Assembly: GCF_026151205.1 (NCBI RefSeq)
Contig: NC_087084.1
Coordinates: forward strand, 6,629,538-6,689,537
DNA length: 60,000 bases
Direction: 5' to 3'
From: Bolinopsis microptera
Lineage: Eukaryota > Ctenophora > Tentaculata > Lobata > Bolinopsidae
This document shows positions 1 to 13,200 of the stretch, piece after piece. Each line of letters begins with the position of its first letter. The stretch's first letter is position 1. The notes beneath the pieces were generated by a model. The model was not told the DNA's origin. It did no database searches and saw nothing but the letters and a program-made list of their open reading frames with translations. The translations under genes were made by a program, and so were the position numbers.

Positions 1-132
1 AGACTACCTGCTCGGAGGAACCTTGAGGGGGTTTATTGGTTAATTAATTAATTGTGCAAAGTGGTGCAGATATGACAAATATTACATATTTCGAATTTGC
101 AGTTTTTATATTAAACAAACTCAATGACCGAA

Positions 133-225
133 CTTTAACTACCTCGAGGTCCTTACTTCTCCATGTAAATACAATAAATTAATAGCATGCAACTTACATT
201 AACGTTACCTTCTACTCTTCTAGTA
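133..225 (+). repeat. Left copy of a direct duplication flanking element 1
   Basis: This segment begins CTTTAACTACCTCGAG and ends near GCAACTTACATTAACGTTACC. A diverged copy begins at 3261, directly after element 1, and ends near 3450. The two would have been tandem neighbours before element 1 inserted at the CTTTAAC that starts the second copy. Nothing else is recognisable in bases 1-232. Confidence 0.6.
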
Positions 226-232
226 CTTTAAC

Positions 233-3200
233 GGGGGGGGGGGGGGGTGACATGTCTCCAATGTCTCCAATGTCTTTTGTCTTTTTTGAAAAGATAGGGT
301 GCAGAGACATGTCCTGGAGACATTGGAGACATTGGAGACACAGCTTTTGGAGACATTGGAGACATTGGAGACATTGGGGACATTGGAGACATTGGAGACA
401 AAGTTTTTGGAGACATTGGAGACATTGGAGACACTGGAGACGTAGATGTATGATTGGAGAAGGAGGAGGATCTAGGAGGAGGATGACCCAGGAGGAGGAT
501 TCAGGAGGAGAAGGAGGAGGATGAGGACTCAGGAGGAGGACTCAGGAAGAGGACTGAGGAGGACTGAGAAGGATCAGGAGGAGGACTGAGGAGTACTGAG
601 GAGGATGGCTGAGGAGGATGGCTGTGGAGGATGGCTGAGGAGGATGGCTGAGGAGGATGACTGAGGAGGAGGACCTAGGAGGGGGAGGACCCAGGAGGAG
701 GAGGACCCAGGAGGAGGACTCAGGAGGAGGAGGACTCAGTAGGAGGACTCAGGAAGAGGACTGAGGAGGACAGAGAAGGAGGAGGACTGAGGAGTACTAA
801 GGAGGATGGCTGAGGAGGATGACTGAGGAGGATGACTGAGAGGTAGGAGGAGGAGAACAATGACTGAGGAGAAGGAGAAGGAGGAGGACCAAGGAGGATG
901 AGGACCCAGGAGGAGGACTCAGGAGGAAGAGGAGGAGGAGGATTCAGGAGGACTGAAAAAGAAGAGGACTGAGGACTGAGGAGGATGAAGAGGAGGAAGA
1001 CCCAGGAGGAGGAGGGATGAGGACTGAGGAGGAGGAGTAGGACTGAGGAGGAGAAGGAGGGGGACCTAGGAGGAGGAAGACCCAGAAGGAGGACTCAGGA
1101 GGAGGAGGAGGAGGAGGAGAACTCAGGAAAAGGACTGAGGAGGACTGAGAAGGAGGAGGACTCAGGAGTACTGAAGAGGATGACTGAGGAGGAGGAGGAG
1201 GAGGAGAAGGACTGAGGAGGAGAAGGAGAAGGTGGAGGAACTAGGAGGAGGATGAACCAGGAGGAGGACTCAGGAGGAGGACTCAGGAGGAAGAGGAGGA
1301 GGACTTAGGAGGAATGAGAAGGAGGAGGACTGAGGAGAACTGAGGAGGACTGAATAGGAGGAGGAGGAGAGGGACTGGGGAGGACTGAGGAGGAGGACTG
1401 ACGAGAAGGATGAGGAGGAGGACTGAGGACTGAGGAGGAAGAGGAGGATGAAGAGGAGGAAGAGGACCAAGGAGGAGGAGGACTGAAGAGGACAATGAGG
1501 ATGAGGACTGAGGAGGAGGAGAAGGACTGAGGAGGAGAAGGAGGAGGACCTAGGAGGAGGAGGACCCAGGAGGAGGACTCAGGAGGAGGACTCAGGAGGA
1601 GGACTCAGGAAAACTGAGGAGGAGGAGGAGGAGTGAATAGGAGGAGGAGGGGGAGGACCTAGGAGGAGGAGGACCCAGAAGGAGGACTGAGGAGGAGGAG
1701 GAGGAGGAGAACTCAGGAAGAGGACTGAGGAGGACTGAGAAGGAGGAGGACTGAGGAGTACTGAAGAGGATGACTGAGGAGGAGGAGGAGAAGGACTGAG
1801 GAGGAGAAGGAGAAGGTGGAGGAACTAGGAGGAGGATGAACCAGGGCCAGGAGGAGGACTCAGGAGGAAGAGGGGGAGGACTCAGGAGGAGGACTTATGA
1901 GGATTGAGAAGGAGGAGGATTGAGGAGAACTGAGGAGGAGGAGGAGGAGGAGGACTGACTAGGAGGAGGAGGAGGGGGACTGGGGAGGACTGAGGAGGAG
2001 GAGGACTGACGAGAAGGATGAGGAGGAGGACTGAGGACTGAGGAGGAAGAGGAGGAGGATGAAGAGGAGGAAAAGGACCCAGGAGGAGGAGGACTGAAGA
2101 GGAGGATGAGGATGAGGACTGAGGAGGAGGAGGACTGAAGAGGAGGATGAGGATGAGGACTGAGGAGGAGGAGGAGGACTGAGGAGGACTGAGGAGGATG
2201 GCTGAGGAGGATGACTGAGAGGGAGGAGGAGGACTGAGGAGGAGGAGGAGGAGAAGGACTAAGGAGGAGAAGGAGGAGGACCTAGGAGGAGGAGGACCCA
2301 GGAGGAGGACTCAGGAGGAGGACTCAGGAGGAGGAGGAGGACTGAGGAGGAAGACTCAGGAAAACTGAGGAGGAGGAGGAGGAGTGAATGGGAGGAGGAG
2401 GGGGACTGGGGAGGACTGAGGAGGAGGAGGACTAAGGAGAATGATGAGGAGGAGGACTGAGGAGGAGGATGAGGACTGAGGAGGAGGACTGAGGAGTACT
2501 GATGAGGATGGCTGAGGAGGACGGCTGAGGAGGATGGCTGAGGAGGATGACTGAGGAGGATGACTGAGAGGGAGGAGGAGGAGGAGGAGAAGGACTGAGG
2601 AGGAGGAGGAGGAGGAGGAGGAGGAGAAGGAGGAGGAGGACTCAAGAAGAGGAGGAGGACTCAGGAGGAGGACTCAGGAGGAGGACTGAGGAGGACTGAG
2701 GAGAACTGAGGAGGAGGAGGATGAGGATTGAATAGGAGGAGGAGGGGGACTGGGGGAGGACTGAGGAGGAGGAGGAAGACTGACGAGAAGGATGAGGAGG
2801 AGGACTGAGGAGGAGGACTGATGATTGAGGAGGAAGAGGAGGAGGATGAAGAGGAGTAGGAGGACTCAGGAGGAGGAGGACCCAGGAGGAGGAGGACCCA
2901 GGAGGAGGACCCAGGTCCCAGGAGGAGGACTCAGGAGGAGGAGGAGAACGACTCAGGAGGACTCAGGAGGAGGAGGAGGAGGAGGAGGAGGAGGAGGAGG
3001 AGGAGGAGGAGGAGGAAGAGGAGGAGGAGGAGGAGGAGTCTCCAAAAGCTGTGTCTCCAATGTCTCCAATGTCTCCAAAAGCTGTGTCTCTAATGTCCCC
3101 AATGTCCCAAATGTCCCCAATGTCTCCAATGTCTCCAAAAGCTGTGTCTCCAATGTCTCCAATGTCTCCAATGTCTCCAATGTCTTTGTCTTTTTCGAAA

Positions 3201-3260
3201 AGATAAGGTGCGGGAGACATTGGAGACATGTCACCCCCCCCCCCCCCCCCCCCCCCCCCC
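233..3260. mobile_element. G-capped foldback element 1 with purine satellite interior
   Basis: A run of 15 G (233-247) opens the element and a run of about 27 C (3234-3260) closes it. The 7-bp sequence CTTTAAC lies directly outside both ends (226-232 and 3261-3267) and is read as the target-site duplication. The left arm (248-450) and right arm (3039-3233) are inverted copies of a 9-bp unit, GGAGACATT, turned around a short core containing GAAAAGATA. Bases 450-3038 are a degenerate GGA/GGACTGA purine satellite. Proline- or serine-rich frames across it are translation artefacts. No transposase is present, so it must be non-autonomous if mobile. It lies downstream of the last confident SLC4 exon, perhaps in an intron. 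Confidence 0.75.
450..3038 (+). repeat. Purine-rich GGA/GGACTGA satellite (element 1 interior)
   Basis: The plus strand is almost purely purine with interspersed CT, built from variants of GAGGAGGACTGA, GGATGGCTGAG and GGACCCAGGAG. Blocks recur in the same order several times, implying local duplication. The same vocabulary fills the other two G-capped elements. Confidence 0.85.
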
Positions 3261-3691
3261 CTTTAACTACCTCGAGTCCTCGAGGTCCTTACTTTATTTT
3301 GTTGATACACAGGGTGTATCACATAAAATGTATAAATGCATAAAAAATAATGTATACATAAACAGCAGTTGGTAAGAAGTCACATTTTATTTGGAACACC
3401 CTGCAGTAAATGAAGAGCATGCAACTTACATGAACGTTACCTTCTAGTACGATCATTGCTCTTATCCTGATCAGGATACATGTATTTCTGAAATTATCTC
3501 AGTAGATTTATAGCCTCCTCAATCAACTGTCTGATCAGTTATTGCAACTGACAGTTATAATCAAGTTTAATCAGGTTTAATCAGCCATGATCAGCTATAG
3601 CGACTGACAGCTACAATCAAGAATTGGACGCAGATACCTTTTATAACCATAACTGCAACCACTTCGACCGGAATTGAAATTTTAAATGATA

Positions 3692-3827
3692 CCTGTTAAT
3701 AATTTGTCGGGGCCGGGGAAAAGCCAGCCTTGGCAGTAACCGGGGCCGGGAGGCTGAGATCCTACAGTGAACTAATAAACTCACCTCGATTCTCGTGGAA
3801 GCATTTTTCAGCCATTGTAGCGGGGAC
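3692..3827 (-). CDS. Possible further 3' exons of the SLC4-like gene (unresolved)
   Basis: Two minus-strand blocks have acceptor and donor dinucleotides: 3785-3827 and 3692-3761. Joining 4292 to 3785-3827 keeps phase, but then 3692-3761 meets a stop (TAA at 3696-3698) after about 21 codons. Joining 4292 directly to 3692-3761 stays open. The second block contains a GC-rich imperfect repeat (GGGGCCGGG). I cannot choose between these, and either may be spurious. Confidence 0.2.
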
Positions 3828-4291
3828 CTGAAAATCAGCCAATATCAGCCAGCAACTCAGCAATTTTATAATTTGTAGCATACTTGCCAGTCAGCTTTCT
3901 TGAATTTCTTAGCATTGTTAAACGGGCGTAAAATATAGCTATAATAATGGTTTAGCATCATCAGCTACTTATATTACAGCGGTTGATCCAGGAAGTGGGC
4001 CAAACACTGCTTACCACAGAATGCGAGATCTATAATTGCTGAGCTTGCAGGCGCAAGACATAATCTTACTTTTACATTGCAGGACTGAAAATTGTGAAAT
4101 ATGTGATGATTATCTAAACAAATAAAAATCCATTGACATGCTTTCAATTTATTTTGATCCAATCAGAAAAACCCCAATTTGAAGCAACATTGTATTGTGT
4201 GAGATATTGAGATATTGGTGCCAAATCGTAGATATCAAGCAGATAAAAAACGGAAAACATTATAATTAAGCTGCAAATGTATTGCAATTAC

Positions 4292-7200
4292 CTGTTAAGT
4301 TTATGCTTGAGGAACTGCGCAGTACTGGCTCTCCTTTTTCCGTCACTGACAGATGACTTCTTGTCCCCTCCATCCTTGCCGGAGCTGGATTCTTGAGATG
4401 CTTGTACTTCTTCAGATCCTGACGTTGTCTCCACATGTTTCGTTATTGCATCCAATACCTTGTGGAAAGAGTACTTCAAGCTGATTGTTTCTTTAATATG
4501 ACCTCATATTATCGTATTATAACCAAGGTCCAAGACGCAGGTTGTACAATAACCTCCAATCTCCATCCATTTATATTATATATGATTTTAAAATGGCTAC
4601 AACTATTAGCCTAGTTTTGTGCTTTCAGACTTCGATCAAGCTACCAAACAAATTCGATCAAACTATAAAAACATTGCGGATTCCATAAATGGAATTATTT
4701 TACCCTAACACCATCCTCCTCTTCCTCCTCCTCTTCCACAACGAGAGGATTGTTAAGAACAAAGTGAGCGGTAGGAGAGAGTGTAGGTCTGTCAAAATTT
4801 AGTTCGTGGAGTCCAACTGTTGACTTTCGGGGTTCCATGAATGAAACTGTCTTTCGGGAATTTAGACCTGAAAAAATTGGCTGGAAAGATCAGAACCAAA
4901 AGCAACATGCACTGAGGGGTTATTTAGTTATCCAACTCGGGCGCTTGAAGAAACAGCAGATAACGGAAAGCTTAACAAATTGAGCCATTAGATACTTATA
5001 ATAAAATACTGAAATTTTTTGTGATGTAGAACTCACCAGTCCGCTTCTGTTTGATCTCTTGCTCACATTTCATAAAATCCTGCTTCACTTTTTCTAGAAT
5101 GTTCGACACCAACTTGTCAGAAATTTCGGTTATCTCCCTCTCTTCTGCTGTTTCATTTGAGGAATTTCCTTGTTTTGCCTCATTTGAGTTATTTCCTTGT
5201 TTTGCCTCATTTGAGGTATTCCCTTGTTTTGCCTCATTTGAGTTATTTCCCTGTTTTGACTCATTTGAGGTCTTCCCTTGTTTTGCCTCATTTGGAGGTT
5301 GTATCTCATCCATTGTCTCCTCTGTGAGGGCGGGTAAAGTAGGTGCTTCACTCGCAACGTTAGTAAAAACACAAGACTCCAGATCTTCTGATTTACTCGA
5401 TCTCCCTGAAAAGTATGAAATTATGAAGAAATGGGAGGTTTTATTGCCGAGTCAACTATACTTAAATAACTAAAAACTAAATAATTCTGCTAAAACCACG
5501 GTGATATTATAATATAAGGAACTTAAGTGAATCTTATTAGTTACCTTTAAATTCATTAATTTTGAGCTGAAGCCTATCAAATATGCTCTGTCTACGCTCT
5601 GCAGCAGGATCGGAGATGTCTTTTGAGTAACCTTGTGAAGTGGATCTGGCTCCTGAAGTTGAACTGTGAGAATTACTTGATAGAAAATAATTCATATAAA
5701 ATTAATATATCTATAAATAAAATCGGAGTAAAGTAACTGAATTTAGATGAATCACTTTCAGCTTCTGTTGATTATCGTATTGATAATTATTTGTTACCAA
5801 ATGTTGGATCGAAAGAAGATATGCGACGTTGTATCTTCTTGAATCTTCCGAGATCCTCATCCGGGCAGCTAAGTCGTTTCTGAAATTAAATCACCATGAA
5901 GCATTCATTACTGATGAGATGCTACATAACATACTAAACAATAGACATACTAAACATACATAATATTATACACAACATAACATGCTAAATTCATAAGATT
6001 TATTATTGGTTCATAATTTTTTGAATTGTGTAAACTTTATTGGTTTGAAATTTGAATCATTATTGTGTAATTTTGCTAAATTGATCAAAATTAAACTTAT
6101 TATATCCGTTTATTATTGTATCACAGTATCAATAACTATAACAATATTATTATGACAATTTGCCAGGAAGTACTCCTATCGTGATTGCGATGCTATTTAA
6201 CGTTCAAGAGTCTTGATCAAAGCGTGTCCTAAATGTTACTTTTTCTAGAATTCCAAGCCCCAACGAAGATGGTTAATGTGTTTAACACGCTGTTTAACAC
6301 ATTGTTTCTTCTCTCTGGCCCTTTTGTTTGAATCAGCCGCAGATTCCTCACAATAGCGCCACTGATGAAATACAATGGAAGTAGCACTGAAACAGTGTTT
6401 CTACTGGTAGATTTGTCACTTGTATGTGAAATGTTACAGGTCACGGTAACATGGAACTGTTTTGTTATGCGGTAACATTGGTGGTTCTCGAACACACTTC
6501 ATCCTGGATTTAGACCTGAGTATCTTTAACATGCCCGAAACCATGATAAATGTTGTTTGAAATCAGACTGACGAAACTCTATAAATGAAGTGGCATCTCC
6601 TATTTAAATTCTTGTGATTTGATAGCCTAGAAGATTTGCCCCAAGAGAGTAATAATGCCAATGCCATCTCAGTAATTGCACTATGGGGGGGGGGGGGGTG
6701 TCATGTCCGTCTATGTCCGCCTATGTCCTGTCCTTTTTGGATTCTATGAGACAACGGACGTGTTTTTTGGGACATTGGCGGACACGGACGGACATTGGCG
6801 GACTCGGACGGACATTGGCGGACACAGACGGACATTGGCGGACACGGACGGACCCGGACGGACATTGGCGGACTCGGACGGACATTGGTGGACATTAGCT
6901 CAGGAGGAGGAGGACTCAGGAGGAGGACTGAGACGGAGGAGGACTGAAGAGTACTGAAGAGTACTGAGGAGGATGGCTGAGGAGGATGGCTGAGGAGGAT
7001 GGCTGAGGAGGGTGACTGAGGAGGATGACTGAGGAGGATGACTGAGAGGGAGAAGGAGGATCAGGAAGACCCAGGAGGAGTAGGAGGAGGAGCACCTAGG
7101 TGGAGGAGGAGGAGAACTGAGGAGGATGACTCAGGAGGAGGAGGACTCAGGAGGAGGACTGAGGAGGACTTAGGAGGATGGCTGAGGAGGAGGAGGAGAA

Positions 7201-10200
7201 GGACTGAGGAGGAGAAGGAGGACCCAGGAGGAGGAGGACCCAGGAGGAGGAGGACCCAGGAGGAGGACCCAGGAAAAGGCCCCAGGAGGAGGAGGAGGAC
7301 TGGGGAGGAGGAGGACGGACATTGGCGGACACAGACGGACATTGGCGGACACGGACGGACATTTGCGGACCCGGACAGACATTGGCGGACTCGGACGGAC
7401 ATTGGTGGACATTAGCTCAGGAGGAGGACTCAGGAGGAGGACTCAGGAGGAGGATTGAGGAGGACTGAGACGGAGGAGGACTGAAGAGTACTGAAGGGTA
7501 CTGAGGAGGATGGCTGAGGAGGATGGCTGAGGAGGATGGCTGAGGAGGATGACTGAGGAGGATGACTGATGAGGATGACTGAGAGGGAGAAGGAGGATCA
7601 GGAAAACCCAGGAGGAGGAGGAGGAGGAGGACCCAGAAGGAGGAGGAGGAGAACTGAGGAGGATGACTGAGGAGGAGGAGGACTCAGGAGGAGGACTCAG
7701 GAGGACTGAGGAGGATGGCTGAGGAGGATGGCTGAGGAGGATGACTGAGAGGGAGGAAGAGGAGGAAGAGGAGGAAGAGGACTGAGGAAGAGGAGGAGAA
7801 GGACTGAGGAGGAGAAGGAGGACCCAGGAGGAGGAGGACCCAGGAGGAGGACCCAGGAGGAGGACCCAGGAAAAGGCCCCAGGAGGAGGAGGAGGACTGG
7901 GGAGGAGGAGGACTGTTGAGGACTGATGAGGAAAACTAAGCACGAGGAGGAGAAGTAGGAGGAGGACTGAGGAGGGGAGAAGGAAGAGGACTGGGGAGGA
8001 TCAGGAAGACCCAGGAGGAGGACCCAGAAGGAGGAGGAGGACTGAGGAGGACTGAGGAGGAGGACTGACGATGACTGAGAAGGAGGAGGACTGAGGAGTA
8101 CTGAGGAGGATGGCTGAGGAGGATGACTGAGAGGGAAGAGGAGGAGGAGGAGGAGGAGGACTCAGGAGGAGAAGGAGGAGGACTGAGAAGGAGGAGGACT
8201 GAGGAGGAGGAGGAGGAGGACTGAATAGGAGGAGGAGGAGGGGGACTGGGCCGGGGAGGACTGAGGAGGAGGATGGAGGACTAAAAAGAAGGATGAGGAG
8301 GAGGACTGAGGACTGAGGAGGAAGAGGAGGAGGATGAAGAGGAGGAGGACCCAGGAGGAGGACCCAGGAGGAGGACTCAGGAGGAGGAGGAGGACTGGGG
8401 AGGGGGAGGACTGTTGAGGACTAATGAGGAGGACTGAGGACAAGGAGGAGGAGTAGGAGGAGGACTGAGGAGGGGAGGAGGAAGAGGACTGAGGAAAATC
8501 AGGAAGACCCAGGAGGAGGAGGAGGAAGAGTAGGAGGAGGAAGCATCTAAATGTTATTTCCATTTTTGTCCGTTTTTGTCCATTTTTGTCCGCTCTATTT
8601 TTTGTCCGTTTTGAAAATATAGGGTACCGAACGGTGGAGGAGGATTGAGGAGGGGAGGAGGAAGAAGACTGGGGAGGATCAGGAAGACCCAGGAGGAGGA
8701 TCCAGGAGGAGGAGGAGGAGGACCCAGGAGGAGGACTGAGGAGGATGAGGAGGACTGAGGAGGAGGACTGACGATGACTGAGAAGGAGGAGGACTGATGA
8801 GTACTGAGGAGAATGGCTGAAGAGGATGGCTGAGGAGGATGGCTGAGGAGGATGACTGAGAGTGAGGAGGAGGAGGACGCAGGAGGAGGACTCAGGAGGA
8901 AGAGGAGGAGGAGGACTCAGGAGGAGGACTTAGGAGAAATGAGAAGGAGGACTGAGGAGAACTGAGGAGGAGGAGGAGGATCAGGAGGAGGACTGAATAG
9001 GAGGAAGAGAAGGAGGGGGACTGGGAGAGGACTGAGGAGGAGGAGGACTGATGAGAAGGATGAGAAGGAGGACTGAGGAGGAGGACTGAGGACCGAGGAG
9101 GAAGAGGAGGAGGATGAAGAGGAGGAGGAGGACCCAGGAGGAGGGCTGAGGAGGACTGAGGAGGATGGCTGCGGAAGATGACTGAGAGAGAAGAGGAGGA
9201 GGAGGACTGAGGAGGAGGAGGAGGAGGAGGAGGACTGGGGGAGGACTGAGGAGGAGGATGGAGGACTGAGGAGAAGGATGAGGAGGAGGACTGAGGAGGA
9301 CTGAGGAGGAAGAGGAGGAGAATGAAGAGGAGGAGGAGGACCCAGGAGGAGGACTGAGGAGGAGGAGGACTGGGGAGGAGGAGGACTGTTGAGGACTGAT
9401 GAGGAGGACTGAGGACGAGGAGGAGGAGTAGGAGGAGGACTGAGGAGGGGAGGAGGAAGAGGACTGAGGAAGATCAGGAAGACCCAGGAGGAGGAGGAAG
9501 AGTAGGAGGAGGAAGCATCTAAATGTTATTTACATTTTTGTCCATTTTTGTCCGCTCTATTTTTTGTCCGTTTTGAAAATATAGGGTACCGAACGGACAA
9601 AAAACATGACCCCCCTATAACAGCAAAAATTTAACATTTTATTTAGCAATTTAGGTGTCCATTAATGTCCGTCTATGTCCGCCTATGTCCGCCAATGTCC
9701 GCATATGTCCGTCTATGTCCGTCTATGTCCGCCTATGTCCGCCTATGTCCGTCTATGTCCGCCTATGTCCGCCTATGTCTGCCTATGTCCTGTCCTTTTT
9801 GGATTCTATGAGACAAGCGGACATAGACGGACGTGACACCCCCCCCACTATGGCCCGACACTGTCACAGATAGAGTAAGATTTATAACGTGTGGTATTTA
9901 TTAAGACCACAATGGCTTTTAATGAGGTAACGAGGTGCACTACTGCTGTTGATAAACGTTGGGATACGATTGGTGAGCATATTTGTGTGTTTGGGGCGTA
10001 ACGTTGCCTGTTGGCGCCCCCCCCCCCCCTCCCCCCTGTTGGCGCCGACACCCCCCCCCCCCCCTGTTGGCGCCCCCCTCCCCCCCCCCCTGTTGGCGCT
10101 TCCCCCGCTGAAAAAGTGCCCCCCTGTTGGCGCCCCCCCCCCCCCTCCTCTGTTGGCGTCCTGATATATGAAACTGTATTGTAATTGTAATATAATGAAC

Positions 10201-13200
10201 CAATAAATTATGATATTATTAAATTTTCAAGCCTCATCATTACTGCATTACATCAACCAGATAGTGTCATTCGATACCTACCGCTAATAAAATTGATCCA
10301 ATAAGCTAATAAAATGGTCGGAATCCTTACATTTCAGACCTTTAGTAAATTGCATCTTATACCGATAATACTATTATCTGTGGGTTCTGGCACTAGATCC
10401 CAACTGGCAGAATACCCGTGGAATAAAGACAAAACATGCCGAAATGCTAAAAATGCTGTTATTTTATAGAAAAAAATCTGTTCGTAAGGCTAAATATGTT
10501 GAAACACCAAGTAATTTAATGATTGTATTGAATCAACCTATTGAATTTCTTGTCGCTGTTCAGATTATTATTTCTGGATGGATTTTGACTGCCGGTATTC
10601 CAAACTTGTAGTGAAAATTTAAAACTTAAAAAGTAACCTTGTTTTCTGATTTTGCATCATCCTTCTCAGTTAAGACTTTATCTGGCGCCTGATAAAAATT
10701 CATGGATCACAACAATTTTCCTGTCGACTGTTAAGAAAAACTTGTAAAACTTGTGTAAATCGCTTGTAAAATAGATTTTAAGAATTTGCAGGGAAATCTA
10801 ACATGAAATCAACTTTTTCCGGTCTGTAAATGTAAATTTAAGTAGAAGGAAATGCCTGCTTTATTCCTCCAACAAAGGGAATATTATTCTAAGAGCTCAA
10901 GAGATCGTATCTATTATCTAACCAGAGAATGAGCCCTTCTGTTTCTCATAGCAGTCAAAAAATCTAAACTTTTCCTTTTATTCTTCTTGGACTGAAACTC
11001 ATTCCTGAAAATGTAAGTTAAGTGATACAAGCTTATTATATATAATCAAACGAGTTTTTATCATGTATTATCTTATTATCTACCAAGTGAAAGGTAAAAG
11101 CTTATCAATCTATCTATCAAGAGTACATTTAATTGAAAACTGGACGAAAACTAGTTTTTTAACAACTCTACACAGTCTGAACTAGCAAATCCTACAAATC
11201 CTACAAATCTTTAAAATCCTACAAATCTTAACAAATCCTAAAAAATCCTACAAATCTTTAAAATCCTACAAATCCGAACAAATCCTAAAAAATCCTACAA
11301 ATCTTTAAAATCCTACAAATCCTAGCAAATCCTAACAAATCCTAGCAAATCCTAACAAATCCTAACAAATCCTAACAAATCCTAACAAATCCTAGCAAAT
11401 GCTACAAACTTGTGTTTCAAGAGGAGAGCACGAAGTACAATGTCCTTGTGTTCCCTCTTCAGGATGCCTTGGTGAACAAACTCATTAAGAGCCTCGTGAG
11501 CTACACCTTGTAGGGTCACCTCTCTTGAATCTATCACTGCTATACCTGGAGTTATAATTCCATTTTAGCGTAGTTTAAATTTGTAATACTAAGATGGTTG
11601 TTTTACAATTTATCTAGACATTTAAGTATTATTATAAGCTAAGTGCAGTTCAAATTTGTAATTCAGACGGTTTTACAATTAATCTCGAATTAAAACTATT
11701 TATTACTGATGTGAATAATCTTACCACATGAAAACATATTCTCAACATGACAACATATTACTTTGAGCTATAATTAATTAATAATTAATAATTAATTAAT
11801 AAGTACCTTTGGAGAAGCCCCTGCGCAGTTCCAGTAGACTATGGAAACTGAGAGAAGACACGTGAGGCTTACCCCACCTCTCACTCTTCTCCATATCCTC
11901 CTCATACTGAAACACAGAGGTGTGTTAGTTTATGTGTTAGTTAATGAAACTAATTACAATTAATTAAACACAGGAGTGTGTTAGTTAATGAAACTTATTA
12001 CAATTAATTAAACACAGGAGTGTGTTAGTTAATGAAACTAATTACAATTAATTAAACACAGGAGTGTGTTAGTTAATGAAACTAATTACAATTAATTAAA
12101 CACAGGAGTGTGTTAGTTAATGAAACTAATTACAATTCTAATGTTGTAGTAAACATAAATGTACATAAATTGTCTAAAACAACCGTGAAACAGGTTTATA
12201 ATTATAAAATTTTGGAATTAGGAGGGATAGATTCAGAGAATCTTTGATTCTCTGATTCAAAGATGTGAAACATGCTCAGTCTCACTAGTCACTAACTAGT
12301 CACTAAGTAGTCACTAACCTTGAGCCACCTCGCAGTTTCAACCCACTCCATTTTCTTAGTTTTATCATCTTCATGGAGCTCCTCCAACTCTACATACACT
12401 GTGTGGGGCCTGTAATAGAGTTCAAGGTTAATATTCAAATTAATGATTTAACTATAGCTCTATTATAGGTATACCATGTGCTGTGGAATACTGATTACTG
12501 AACAGCGAGCATTACGAATAGGAACCAAGTTGTCAAAAGATTTTAGCGCGGGAAAATAAAACCACAGAAGCTGAACCTACTCAATGTGATGACTGGTAGG
12601 AGTGTTAGTGGACTGGTAGTTTAGATCAGTTGATTTTATAGCGGAGGACAACTTTAAACCTTCTTGGCTTATCATGGTGGCTTGCTTCGACATCCTTCTA
12701 CCCTTCAGATCTGAAGAGAAACGGTTAGTTGGTAAATCTCATAAAGTTTTGGATTGTAAAATATCTTCCTGAGAGAAGGGAACACAAAACTATTAAAAAT
12801 ATTAAACATTTTCTTGATCGGCACAAAATTAACTGGATTTGTTAGCATATTCAGTGATATTACAGACAAACCAAATGTTTTGGGGTGAGGGCAGCTACTT
12901 TCAGACCGATGTCTCTGTCTTGTCTTTTTTGTCTCTTCTTCTTCCGAACGCTGAGGAAACGCCACATGAACCAGTAACCACAGTAACCAGTAACTAATCA
13001 CATGAACCAGTAACCACAGTAACCAGTAACTAATCACATGAACCAGTAACCACAGTAACCAGTAACTAACCACATGAACCAGTAACCAGTAACTTACCAC
13101 ATGAACCAGTAACCACAGTAACCAGTAACTAACCATATGAACCAGTAACCACAGTAACCAGTAACTAACCACATGAACCAGTAACCACAGTAACCAGTAA

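Larger units (their letters stand above)
6686..9846. mobile_element. G-capped foldback element 2 with purine satellite interior
   Basis: A G-run starts near 6685 and a short C-run ends near 9846. ACTATGG lies at both outer edges (6680-6686 and 9847-9853); the exact edge is ambiguous because G and C runs abut it. Both arms are arrays of GTCCGCCTAT and GGCGGACACGGACGGACATT type units, inverted around a core beginning TTTTTGGATTCTATGAGAC. A second block of the left-arm repeat recurs inside at 7315-7412. The interior is the same GGA/GGACTGA satellite as in element 1. It lies in the large SLC4-like intron between 5879 and 10638. No coding capacity is seen. Confidence 0.75.

Noticed and set aside
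2259-3343. Serine/proline-rich frames in the GGA satellite of element 1
   Set aside because: Stops are rare in a CT/GA-only satellite, so long frames are expected by composition.
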